64,000 nt of DNA from Orobanche coerulescens (taxonomy: Eukaryota > Streptophyta > Magnoliopsida > Lamiales > Orobanchaceae): assembly GCA_033398695.1 (NCBI GenBank), contig CM065815.1:6566501-6630500 (forward strand), in the 5' to 3' direction. Shown in pieces: positions 43,634-55,371 of this stretch (position 1 is its first letter; each line of letters begins with the position of its first letter). The position numbers were made by a program, and so were the translations under genes. The notes under the pieces are model-generated. The model searched no databases. It had not been told where the DNA came from and saw only the letters and a program-made list of their open reading frames with translations.

Positions 43634-45127
43634 GGGTAGCTCGGATGAGCTCCATCGGTGTCATCTTGTCTCAACTCATCGTTGTCACCGGCATCTTGTT
43701 GTTCATCATTTTGGACGTCATCTCCAACGGGTGTCTCAACATTTTGTGGAGGAACGGGGTCCAAATCAATAAGATCATAGTCGTGTTGTGGAGCCGGCTC
43801 TCCATTCTCAACATCTTTCATCGTTTGATCTTCTACAAAAACAACGTCTCTCGACCGAACAAGCCTCTTTGTAACCGGGTCATACAATCTATACCCGAAC
43901 TCATCAAGACCGTAGCCAATAAAAATACAAGGCTTCGTCTTGGAATCAAGCTTTGATCTCTCATCATTCGGAACGTGAACAAAAGCTTTACATCCGAATA
44001 CCTTTAAGTGGCGGTACAAGATCTATTTACCGCTCCACACCTTATCCGGCACATCAAACTCTAAAGGGACACACGGCATCAAATTAATAACATGAACCGC
44101 CGTGTTCAAAGCTTCTCCCCAAAACGACTTTGGCAATCCGGCATGTGAGAGCAAACAACGAGCTCTCTCGACCAAAGTCCGGTTCATTCTCTCCGCAAAA
44201 CCATTGAGTTGCGGAGTCTTTGGGGGCGTCTTTTAATGTCGGATCCCTTGCTCTCGGCAATATTCATCAAAGGGTCCGGTGTACTCTCCAACATTGTCCG
44301 TCCGGATACACTTTAGCTTCTTCCCGGTCTCTCTTTCCACCGAGGCATGAAATTGTTTGAAAGTGTCTAACACTTGATCTTTGGTCTTCAAGGTGTAAGC
44401 CCACACCTTCCTAGAGTGATCGTCGATGAATGTGACAAAATATCGGCAACCACCGAGCGTCCTCATCTTCATAGGACCACAAACATCGGAATGAACAAGA
44501 TCAAGCACATTTTCCTTCCGTGAAGGAGTATGACTCTTAAAAGTAACTCTCATTTGCTTCCCGGCTAGACAATGAGAGCATCTTTTAAGATGTACTTTGT
44601 GAACCCCGGACAACGCCTCCTTCTTCGACAATAGCGCCATTCCTTTTTCACTCATGTGACCGAGCCTCTTATGCCATAGCTCGGCCATGTCATTATTGTC
44701 GATTGTGTTCACGAAATTAGTCGTGACCTTCGGAAGTGTCACGTACAATTTTCCTTCCTTTTGTCCTCTCCCGACAATCAAGGAACCTCTAGTGAGTTTC
44801 CACAACCCCTTGCCAAAACCGCTATGGTAACCGTCATCATCGAGTAAACCGACGGACATAACATTAAGCCTCATGTCCGTAACATATTTTACGTTCCGTA
44901 AAACAAGTTCTATTCCGGTGTCGAATCTCAAATGCACATCTCCCACCCCAACAATCTTGGATAACCCATCGTTACCCATCTTGACTATACCAAAGTCGCC
45001 CGGAGTATAAGAGGAATAAAATCTCTACGTGATGTAACATGACACGTAGCTCCACTATCGACCACCCAACTCGAATCATCTCTCGCAAGGTTGACCATAT
45101 CATAATCACAACAAACAAAGAATTCTT
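43630..45127 (-). pseudogene. Copia protease end and integrase
   Basis: At about 45050 the protease motif WVVDSGATCHV is readable; a frameshift follows near 45030. Then KMGNDG, the GAG-pre-integrase motif LWHKRLGHMSEKG, zinc-finger C-X2-C at RCSHCLAGK, and the integrase core with D (LVHSDVCGPM), D (CIRTDN) and E (VGEYTG, usually GGEY). The core is cut at 44233 by a shift; the C-terminal FGCKAFVHVP and FIGYG segment is at 44019-43630. Confidence 0.88.
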
Positions 45128-45346
45128 TGTAATACCCGGTTGTAATTCAGTCATTATCATTCAGTAATTATCATTCAGTAATTGTCACTCAGTAATTTCC
45201 ACTCATTAATGAGCATTCATCATTCATTTCATTCATTGTATCCACCGTTCGGAGTATATTGGTATCGCGTATCAGTTTTATTCATCATTCAACCCGGTTG
45301 GATAGTCGGGCTGAGCGTATCATCATTGTGGGCTGTGTGTGAGGAG

Positions 45347-45908
45347 TAGCGCACGCTACGTACTCTCTTTAGCGCGCGCTAATTGAGTACAGGTAGCGCA
45401 CGTTACCACTCAGCATTAATGCACGCTAATGTTGTCCTGGCTGCAGTCCAGAAGGCACTGGACTGCATGTGAGTTATAAGTAGCGCACGCTACGAATGGT
45501 AAGTAGCGCGCGCTAGTGGTTTGTAGTAGCGCACGCTAATATTTGGTGTAGCGCGCGCTAAGGTCGGACAGGCAGAGTCCAGTGGGTACTGGACTGAATT
45601 GGATTAATTCATAGCGCACGCTATGAGTGGTCTTTAGCGTACGCAAACGGTGTAGTAGCGCACGCTAAATGTTGAATGTAGCGTACGCTACCGAGAGCGG
45701 ATTAGAGAACAGTAGGTTCTGGACTCCAGTACTGGGCATCAATAATTCGTTAGCGCACGCTAACCATTGGTGTTAACGCACGCTAATTAAATGGTTGTAG
45801 TGCACGCTACAAAAGGTACCTAGCGTACGCTACCGTTGCGAACAGTGAGTACTGGACTAACCAAAACACCCGTTAGCGCACGCTAAGAGCTGGGGCTAGC
45901 GCGCGCTA
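45347..45908. promoter_or_regulatory. TAGCGYRCGCTA higher-order array (Gypsy-2 5' LTR)
   Basis: Eighteen copies of the 12-bp motif are arranged as four blocks of four plus a final pair. Blocks are separated by sequences carrying ACTGGACT/AGTCCAGT, giving a higher-order period of about 130 bp (blocks start near 45347, 45480, 45611, 45749 and 45873). It ends 13 bp before a TATAAAT at 45921. Confidence 0.85.
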
Positions 45909-45920
45909 AACTGGAATTTC

Positions 45921-45927
45921 TATAAAT
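45921..45927 (+). promoter_or_regulatory. Probable TATA box of Gypsy-2 5' LTR
   Basis: TATAAAT directly after the motif array, with a pyrimidine-rich stretch (TCTTCTCTTTCTCTC) about 35 bp downstream. The equivalent in the 3' LTR is 52822-52828. Confidence 0.6.
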
Positions 45928-47583
45928 TGGACAGTGTAGCCCAGATTTCGGCAATTGTCATTTCTTCTCTTTCTCTCATCGGTTCCGGGCGATTTGGAGC
46001 GTTTTGGAGAGTATTCTTCGAGGTGTAATCATCAATCATCATCTTCAATCATATAATCCGGAGTTATCATCATTTCATCACCTTCAAACATCAAAATCAA
46101 GGTATTAATCTCTTGGATCTAGAATTTCGGATTTTGGGTTTTTCCTTCCGATTCCTTCGTGTAAGCTTGGATTGTTGTTGGAATATGTTACATATGGATT
46201 ATCTACCTTGGAGGAATGTATTCCTACGGATTTATTGTTGTATGATTCGGATTTCATGAATTGTTGGGATTATTTCAAGAACCCTTGGGGTTGACTTCGG
46301 GTAATTTGAGGATTTTCCGATTGATGTTGTCGTAATCTTGAATTGTGGATTCCTATTGGATTATTAATGTCATTAATATTGTTTTGCTGGTTTGGATCAA
46401 TCATTTGAAGTCGGTTTCGATTAATTGGATTTGGTTGTAACCAACGGGAAGGATATTTTTAATGTATTCGTTAGAGTGCATCTACGAGTTTGGATATTGT
46501 TGTATCGACGTTTGAGTTGGTTATGATCATGTTTGATGCGTGTGTTGATCGAATTATTGGTAATTGTGTTATTCAAGGTTGTTCGAGCGACCGACAGTTC
46601 ATTTAGGACGTTGTTCGTGGACGGACATTCTTCATCGGTGTTGTGTAAGTTAATTCTTACTCGGTTAAAAGGATTTTATTCCTTTTGTTGTTGATCATTC
46701 ATAATCATAACTCATTCATCATTGTATTAATCATATTGAGACTTGTAATTGTCGAAGAATCACTTCATTAATGAGGAACGGCGGTTCCAATCATTTCATT
46801 GAAACTATCAATCACTTCATTATTACTTTCATCTTGGTGAGTCATTCTTGACTTTGTCAGATTATTATTATTCATTGATATTCATTATGGTCATTCTCAT
46901 TCATATGACCTTCTGGGTTCATATTGCGTGGCCGGGTGCGGATGTGTGGAATTTTTAGTCGGGCACGTGATGGCCATGTATTGGGAGTGATACATTGGAC
47001 TGTGCACACGGTAACGATTAACTCCGTGAGACTAATTAGGTACAAGGACGGGTGTGTCCGGTCATCCGTCTTGTACACTTGCACAGAACACTACGGGCGT
47101 ACTATGATACTCCTCTTCAGCGTAATTCATAACTAAGGATATTTCATAACTTCAGTTAAATCATGATTGTGTATTTTCAACCCTTGAGGATTGTTGTTAC
47201 GTATGGCCCGGCCGGGATTTTGTTTTTCGTGTCATGGCAAGGCAAAGGCACGGGAATAGCATCTTGACGTCGAGGAGTCCCAGTGATACTACTAGGGGCC
47301 CCGATCTTTCGATTATTCATGTTGTTGTCCTTTAATTTCATTGCAGACTTTCATTTGGATACTCCGTTTCATTCGGTGTTGTGTATTTTATCTTCATATA
47401 AAATATACTAGTATTCGGTATTGTCTGGTGTGTTGTACTTAAACTCCTCATCGAGTATTTGGTAATATAATGTGGTTCGGTACTACAATTATATTATTTA
47501 ATTCATCATTTTCATTCGCTGGTGGGTCCCTAATCGGGGATTCACGGCACCGTAATATCCGCCTAGTTTGGGGTGTTACGAGT

Positions 47584-47596
47584 TGGTATCGTAGAG
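47584..47596 (+). other. Primer binding site of Gypsy-2
   Basis: TGGTATCGTAGAG begins three bases after the LTR; related to the initiator tRNA-Met site TGGTATCAGAGC. Confidence 0.7.
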
Positions 47597-48109
47597 TGGT
47601 TTTGAATACTACCTTCCGAGTCATGTCTCATTTGAAATCATCGTCATCGACTAGTATCATTGGACTTTCGCGTCACGTGTGACTGTGCAAATGCCGAGCC
47701 AATCGACCAAAGAACTGTAAGATTTCTAACGCCATGGTATAATTTCTGGCAATAGTCATTCATTCATCATTCATCAATTAACAATCCTCAAACATCATCA
47801 TTCATTATGATTAGGACGATCATGTTAACTCATTAATCACTTAATTCATTTCACTACTCAGTTGATGATCAGGACGATCATGTTAACTCATTAATTACTC
47901 AATTCATTTCATTACCTAGTTGTCGATCTGGATGATCATATTATTAATCTTGTTAAATTGTTCAAGATAATCATTTCAAGAATTTCATCAGATAATCATG
48001 TCACTTCAGTATATCATTCATGTAATCACTAAGTTAGAGCATGTATGCTCATTTTCATCATCTCATGACATAATCATAACGTGATATTCATGCGGGAGAT
48101 ATAATCATT

Positions 48110-48889
48110 ATGCGACCTTCCTACTTCAGTATGGAGAGAGCTGTGAGGGGATGCACGAGGAGAGGCCACGGTGCGGGCCGGAACCCGGGGAATAATCACT
48201 CGCTGTCGGGAAATCGTACCCAGGACTCGGCTCGATCAGAAGATATGCGGGTTGATCCACTCACTTTTATGCAGGTCATGATGACCCATATGCAATTGCT
48301 CAATCATCATTGCGCCACTCTGGCCGGATTAATCGAGAGAACTCTCCCGTATGAGCCTGCTGCTAAGGAAATTGCTGAACAACAACCTTCATCTGTCAGC
48401 AAGAAATCAACGAAGCGCAATCAATCCGAAGGCGGTCAGTCAACCTTCAAGAAGCCTCGTGTGAGTCCTATCGTTTCTGAGCGACCCCCTATGGCGCATA
48501 ATCGTGCGGGATCTCGATCCGGCGGCCTCGGCCATCACTGTTTCAACCGTGGAGCCGGGTCATTACTGACACTAAGTGTCTCAAACCGTCTATCACGTGC
48601 CATAATTGTGGGAATTTTGGGCATAAGGCCCGTTTTGCCGAAAGGACTCCAAGTCGGCTCCGCGGCATCTCGTGCCAAGCAATCGGCGATTGAGAATCAG
48701 GCCTTTCTGTCAACGTCGTTTAAGACAATGGAAGCAAATAAAGTTGGAGCTCATATTTATCAGACGGGAGCGTCCGGTTCGGGGGCCGGCAAGTCCCGGA
48801 TTCATGTGATGAAGAGGATCGACGATCCGGTGACCCGAATGATCTCAGGTATACTCGTAATTTTATTTCAACCCGTGTGTACCTTTTGA
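48110..48889 (+). pseudogene. Gypsy-2 gag remnant
   Basis: The frame begins MRPSYFSMERAVRGCTRRGH and includes VDPLTFMQVMMTHMQLL and a basic KKSTKRNQ region. The central Gag core is missing. A knuckle-like CHNCGNFGHKARF is readable in a second frame near 48600-48640, with the last cysteine lost. The stretch 47597-48109 is leader with ATTCATCATT-type simple repeats and no gene. Confidence 0.65.
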
Positions 48890-51800
48890 TACTGGTACAC
48901 CGCTTTCATTCATTTTCGAATCATGTTTGAATAGACTCATTTTGGGATAGTCCTTTTGCTTGTGGACCTCTTACCATCGGTCTACCTGACGATGGAAGAA
49001 TTTTCGAAAATCATACCGAAGTAGGCTTAATGACCGCGATTGGTTAGTGGACCTAATCGTGGTGAATTTATCTAAGGACGATGTAATATTGGGTATTAGT
49101 TGGATGGATCGTCATGATACTATCCTTAGTGCTATAAGCGTTTGGTCACTATCATTCCGTCGTTGGTTGTCGAATGTGTGCTTCAGGGAGGTAATCCCCG
49201 TTGTTCCAGAAGAATTATTATTATGATGGAAGCATAGAAATTCCTCAATCGAGTTGTTCAGTCATTCATTGTATCATTTTCATCGATTGGCCGTTCTAAG
49301 GCAATCGAGTTGTTCAGTCATTCATTGTATCATTTTCATCGATTGACCGTTCTAGGGCAATCGAAATGTTCAATCATTCATGGTATCATTGTCATCGATT
49401 GACGATGTATTCCCAGACGAGTTACCTGGTTGTCTTCACATAGAGTTGTGGAATTCACGTTTGAGTTGGAGCCCGGTACGTCCCCGATATCGAAGGCACC
49501 GTACCGGATGGCCCCGACCGAAATGCAGGAATTAAAGAACCAACTTGAGGAGTTGTTCGAGAAAGGTTATATCCGTCCGAGTGCGTCCCCGTGGGGAGCA
49601 CCAGTGTTGTTTGTCAAGGAGAAGTATGGTTCGTTTCGTGTGTGTATTAATTATCAGGAGTAGAACAGGATGATGATCAAGGATAAGTATCCTCTACCCC
49701 GCATCGATGATCTCTTAGATCAACTTCAGGGAACTTCAGTATTCTTTTCAAGATCGACTTAAGATTTGGATATCATCAGTTGCGAATTCGAGAGTCGGAT
49801 ATCGCGGGGACGGCGTTTCAAACACGCTATGGTCATTATGAGTTCGTGGTAATGCCGTTTGGGGTTACCTAATGCATCTGCGGTATTCATGGAATCAATG
49901 AATCGGGTTTTCATCGACTTTTGGGACCAGTTTGTGGTTGTCTTCAGTGATGATATTTTAATTTATTCTCGTGACCAGGAAGAACACGAGTTTCACCTGC
50001 ATCAGGTTCTCGATGTGTTGAGACGAGAGCAACTCTATGGAAAGTTTTCTAAATGTGAGTTCTGGATGTCCGAAGTGACTTTTCTCGGGCATGTAATTTC
50101 ATCAGACAGAGTTCGTGTCGACCCTCAGAAGATGGAGGCTATCCGAGATTGGCAACCTCCTAAAAATGTTAAGGAAACCCGAAGTTTCCTCGGATTAGCT
50201 GGTTAATTATCCGACCCACGACCTGGAGCTAGCAGCCGTGGTTTTCGCGTTGGAAATTTGGCGTCGTTACCTTTATGGCGTCACCTGTCAGATCTTCACT
50301 GATGACAAGAGTTGAAGTATATATTTACTCAGAAGGAGTTAAATATGCGACAAAGACAGTGGTTGGAACTAATCAAAGATTACGATATCGAGATCCTTTA
50401 CCACCCGGGCAAGGCGAACGTTGTCGCCGACGCCTTGAGTTGTAAGTCCGTTTAGGAGCAGATGCTTGCTCGTTTAACAGTTCAGAAGGAACTTCAGCAG
50501 GAATTTCTGAGAACCGAGATCGAGGTCCGGTTACAGCGAGTACAAGGGCAACTTTGTACGTTAGAAATTTCATCATCACTTGAGGAGGCGATCCGGGAGA
50601 ATCAGGGTTCAGACCCAGCATTGTTGCGCATCCGTGAGGATGTGGCTCAGGGGAAAGCCCTGGATTCGTGGTCCACGAGGATGGACTTTTGAGATTTAAG
50701 AATCGGTTGTGAGAACCGGCGAATGACGAGTTGAAAAACTCGATTTTGAGAGAAGCTCATGCTACCCTTATTCGGTTCATCCGGGGTTTAGCAAGATGTA
50801 CAAGGACTTGAAACAAAATTACTGGTGGAGTAATATGAAGCGAGAAGTCGCGGAATTTGTTTCGAGATGCTTAACCTGTCAACAAGTCAAGATTGAACAT
50901 CAGCGGCCGTGGGTATCTTTGAAACCTCTCCCTATTCCAGAATGGAAGTGGGAAGACATTTCGATGGATTTCATCACGAGTTTGCCGACGAGTCGTCGTG
51001 GCATGAACACAATCTGGGCAATTGTGGACCGTTTGACTAAATCAGCTCATTTCATTGAGATTAAGGATACGTGGGGTCCCGAGAGACTGGCCGAGTTGTT
51101 CACCAAAGAGATATTGAGACTGCACGGTACTCCTAAAAGTATCGTTTCCGATCGTGGCGGACGATTCGTGTCTCATTTTTGGAAATCAATTCATCGTGCT
51201 ATGGGAACTCAGCTTAATCTCAGTACAACTTTTCATCCTCAGTCCGACGGACAATCAGAGAGGACTATTCAGACTTTGGAGGACATGTTGAGGGCATGTG
51301 TCCTCGATTGGAAAGATGATTGGGAAGCCCAACTACCGTTGATCGAGTTCGCGTACAATAATAGTTGGCATTCTTCGATTAAGATGGCACCTTACGAGGC
51401 CTTGTATGGTCGTCGTTGTCGATCTCCTTTGTGTTGGGATGACTTAGCAGAATCAATCGGCACCGAGCCCGATATGCTTATAGCCGCCCGTGAAAAGGTA
51501 GCTTTGATCAGGAGTCGTTTGTTGACCGCTCAGAGTCGACAGAAATCATATGCAGATAATCGTCGTCGACCACTAGAGTTCGAGATGGGTGACTACGTTT
51601 TGGTCAAGGTATCCCCGAGTCGAGGTATTTTCCGTTTCGGAAACCGGGGAAAGTTGAGTTCGAGATTCATTGGACCGTTTGAGATTTTGGATCGAGTAGG
51701 CGAGTTAGCTTAGCGATTGGCTTTACCTCCGGCGTTGAACCGAATTCATAATGTATTTCATGTCTCCCAGTTGCGGAAGTATGTTGCCGACCCGAGTCAC

Positions 51801-51978
51801 ATACTTCAACTCGACAAAATCGAGATCGCGGGTGATCATTCGTATGAGGAGCGTAATACGAGTTTTAGAGCGGCGAATCAAACAGTTGAGGAATAAGACG
51901 ATTCCTTTGGTTAAAATTCAGTGGTCTAGACACGGAGTCGAAGAGACTACTTGGGAAACCGAGGATAGTATGCGGTAG
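48880..51978 (+). pseudogene. Gypsy-2 protease, RT, RNase H and integrase
   Basis: Protease DTG at 48888-48896. RT from [13 protein letters not shown] (about 49500) to SFLGLAG (50206); its catalytic motif reads FSDD where FIDD or FVDD is usual. A deletion joins SFLGLAG directly to [12 protein letters not shown], removing the end of RT and the start of RNase H. Integrase (50796-51713) is one frame with SRCLTCQQVK, SMDFI, VSDRGG, SERTIQTLEDML and FRFGNRGKLSSRFIGPFEIL. The tail to 51978 has LERRIKQLRNKTIPLVKI and WETEDSM, the Tekay-type chromodomain-like end. Confidence 0.88.
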
Positions 51979-52039
51979 AGTTATCCCGAGTTGTTCGACC
52001 CTTAGTTTCGAGGACGAAACTCTTTTAAGGGGGGGTGTA

Positions 52040-54484
52040 TGTAATACCCGGTTGTAATTCAGTCATTATCATTCAGTAATTATCATTCAATAATTGTCAC
52101 TCAGTAATTTCCACTCATTAATGAGCATTCATCATTCATTTCATTCATTGTATCCACCGTTCGGAGTATATTGGTATCGCGTATCAGTTTTATTCATCAT
52201 TCAACCCGGTTGGATAGTCGGGCTGAGCGTATCATCATTGTCATCTTCATTGTGGGTTGTGTGTGAGGAGTAGCGCACGCTACGTACTCTCTTTAGCGTG
52301 CGCTAATTGAGTACAGGTAGCGCACATTACCACTCAGCATTAGCGCACGCTAATGTTGTCCTGGCTGCAGTCCAGAAGGCACTGGACTGCAGGTGAGTTA
52401 TAAGTAGCGCACGCTACGAATGGTAAGTAGCGCGCGCTAGTGGTTTGTAGTAGCGCACGCTAATATTTGGTGTAGCGTGCGCTAAGGTCGGACAGGCAGA
52501 GTCCAGTGGGTACTGGACTGAATTGGATTAATTCATAGCGCACGCTATGAGTGGTCTTTAGCGTACGCAAACGGTGTAGTAGCGCACGCTAAATGTTGAA
52601 TGTAGCGTACGCTACCGAGAGCGGATCAGAGAACAGTAGGTTCTGGACTCCAGTACTGGGCATCAATAATTCGTTAGCGCACGCTAATTAAATGGTTGTA
52701 GCGCACGCTACAAAAGGTACGTAGCGCACGCTACCATTGCGAACAGTGAGTACTGGACTAACCAAAACACCCGTTAGCGCACGCTAAGAGCTGGGGCTAG
52801 CGCGCGCTAAACTGGAATTTCTATAAATTGGACAGTGTAGCCCAGATTTCGGCAATTGTCATTTCTTCTCTTTCTCTCATCGGTTCCGGGCGATTTGGAG
52901 CGTTTTGGAGAGTATTCTTCGAGGTGTAATCATCAATCATCATCTTCAAGCATATAATCCGGAGTTATCATCATTTCATCACCTTCAAACATCAAAATCA
53001 AGGTATTAATCTCTTGGATCTAGAATTTCGGATTTTGGGTTTTTCCTTCCGATTCCTTCGTGTAAGCTTGGATTGTTGTTGGAATATGTTACATATGGAT
53101 TATCTACCTTGGAGGAATATATTCCTACGGATTTATTGTTATATGATTCGGATTTCATGAATTGTTGGGATTATTTCAAGAACCCTTGGGGTTGACTTCG
53201 GGTAATTTGGGGATTTTCCGATTGATGTTGTCGTAATCTTGAATTGTGGATGCCTATTGGATTATTAATGTCATTAATATTGTTTTTCTGGTTTGGATCA
53301 ATCATTTGAAGTCGGTTTCGATTAATTGGATTTGGTTGTAACCAACGGGAAGGATATTTTTAATGTATTCGTTAGAGTGCATCTACGAGTTTGGATATTG
53401 TTGTATCGACGTTTGAGTTGGTTATGATCGTGTTTGATGCGTGTATTGATCGAATTATTGGTAATTGTGTTATTCAAGGTTGTTCGAGCGACCGACAGTT
53501 CATTTAGGACGTTGTTCGTGGACGGACATTCTTCATCGGTGTTGTGTAAGTTAATTCTTACTCGGTTAAAAGGATTTCATTCCTTTTGTTGTTGATCATT
53601 CATAATCATAACTCATTCATCACTGTATTAATCATATTGAGACTTGTAATTGTCGAAGAATCACTTCATTAATGAGGAACGGCGGTTCCAATCATTTCAT
53701 TGAAACTATCAATCACTTCATTATTACTTTCATCTCGGTGAGTCATTCTTGACTTTGTCAGATTATTATTATTCATTGATATTCATTATGGTCATTCTCG
53801 TTCATATGACCTTCTGGGTTCATATTGCGTGGCCGGGTGCGGATGTGTGGAATTTTTAGTCGGGCACGTGATGGCCATGTATTGGGAGTGATACATTGGG
53901 TGTGCACAGTAAGCGATTAACTCCGTGAGACTAATTAGGTACAAGGACGGGTGTGTCCGGTCATCCGTCTTGTACACTTGCACGTAACACTACGGGCGTA
54001 CTATGATACTCCTCTTCGACGTAATTCATAACTAAGGATATTTCATAACTTCGTTAAATCATGATTGTGTATTTTCAACCCTTGAGGATTGTTGTTACGT
54101 ATGGCGACCCATTTGGGATTTTGTTTTTCAGGTCATGGCAAGGCAAAGGCACGGGAATAGCATGCTGACGTCGAGGAGTCCCAGTGATACTAGTAGGGGG
54201 CCCGATCTTTCAGTTATTCATGTTGTTGTCCTTTAATTTCCGCTGCAGACTTTCATTTGGATACTCCGTTTCATTCAGTGTTGTGTATTTTATCTTCATA
54301 TAAAATATACTAGTATTCGGTATTGTCCTGGTGTGTTGTACTTAAACTCCTCATCGGAGTATTTGGTAATATAATGTGGTTCGGTACTACAATTATATTA
54401 TTTAATTCATCATTTTCATTCGCCTGGTGGGTCCCAGTCGGGGATTCACGGCACTGTAATATCCGCCTAGTTTGGGGTGTTACA
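52040..54484 (+). repeat. Gypsy-2 3' LTR
   Basis: 2445 bp, TGTAATACCCGG to GGGGTGTTACA, preceded by polypurine tract AAGGGGGGGTGTA (52027-52039). The 12-bp motif array is at 52271-52809 with 17 copies, one fewer than the 5' LTR: a 23-bp unit (one motif plus spacer) is missing from the fourth block. TATAAAT at 52822. Confidence 0.94.
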
Positions 54485-54489
54485 TTCTT

Positions 54490-55312
54490 CGGTAGTAGTA
54501 TTAACTTCGGCTTTATCATTACTACCGCTTTCCTTCTTTTGTGAATTTTCTCGGCCTTGGCGATTCTCCTTCTTCAATTTTCGGCAAAATTTCTTAGTAT
54601 GTCCTTTCTTACCACAATGGTAACATTCGATGTTGTCATACTTCCCCCGAGAACTACTTCTTTGTGGCCCTCTATTACTCGGACCTCTACTTTGACCTCT
54701 CCCCCGTCTTTCGGTAACTAGAACATCCGACTGTGACGAAGATCCTTGTGCTTTTCTTCGGACCTCCTCATTCAACATGTTCCCTTTTGCTAATTCCATC
54801 GAAATGACTCCATCGGGGGCGGAGTTAGACAACGACGTTCGAAACGTCTCCCAAGAATCCGGCAATGTGCCTAACAACCACAAAGCTTGCACCTCCTCTT
54901 CGAATTTAATTCCCATTCCGGTAAGTTGATTAATTATGCCTTGGAATGTATTTAAATGATCCGATAGAGGAGTCCCGTCTCGAAACTTCAAATTCATCAT
55001 TTGTTTAATGAGGAATAACTTATTATTCCTTGTCTTCCGAGCATACAATTGCTCGAGCTTGTGCCATAACTCTCGAGCATCCTTCTCTCCACTAATATGG
55101 TTCAAAACGTTGTCATCCACCCATTGTCGAATATATCCGCAAACTTGGCGATGCAAAATAGTCCACTCCGCGTCGGACTTCCCTTCCGGTTTATCTTTGC
55201 TAAAAACCGGCATATAATAATCCTTCACGTATAGAAGGTCTTCCATCTTCCCCTTCCATACGTGGTAGTTTGAACCGTTCAAGTTAACCATTCTACTCGT
55301 GTTGGCTTCCAT
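54490..55312 (-). pseudogene. Copia gag
   Basis: The ATG at 55312 opens MEANTSRMVNLNGSNYHVWK; the frame then shows a UBN2-type Gag (ARELWHKLEQLYARKTRNNK, LNTFQGIINQLTGMG, LLGTLPDSWETF) and knuckle CYHCGKKGHTKKFC. It is interrupted by Gypsy-2 at 54489; the frame lines up with the protease sequence beginning at 45127, so gag and pol were one reading frame before the insertion. Confidence 0.92.
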
Positions 55313-55351
55313 CTTACGATTGAGATACTAAACACCACGAAACAACAAATC

Positions 55352-55368
55352 CCGTGGCTCCGATACCA
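55352..55368 (-). other. Primer binding site of copia element
   Basis: On the minus strand TGGTATCGGAGCCACGG follows the LTR end by three bases, the initiator tRNA-Met type of site. Confidence 0.85.
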
Positions 55369-55371
55369 CTT

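Larger units (their letters stand above)
45128..47580 (+). repeat. Gypsy-2 5' LTR
   Basis: 2453 bp, from TGTAATACCCGG to GGGGTGTTACG; the last base is changed from the A seen in the 3' LTR. U3 carries the 12-bp motif array and a TATA box. Open frames such as 46924-47136 and 47470-47682 are not gene-like. Confidence 0.94.
45128..54484 (+). mobile_element. Gypsy-2: Ty3/gypsy Tekay/Del-like, full length but defective
   Basis: Two LTRs, perfect 5-bp duplication TTCTT (45123-45127, 54485-54489), PBS and polypurine tract are present. Gag lacks its core, RT has lost a segment, and several stops occur, so it is non-autonomous. The two LTRs are very alike, pointing to a recent insertion, later than the copia element it splits. 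Confidence 0.95.

Noticed and set aside
43594..43956. 120-codon plus-strand frame in copia pol
   Set aside because: It is antisense to the integrase/RT frame, which has clear domains.
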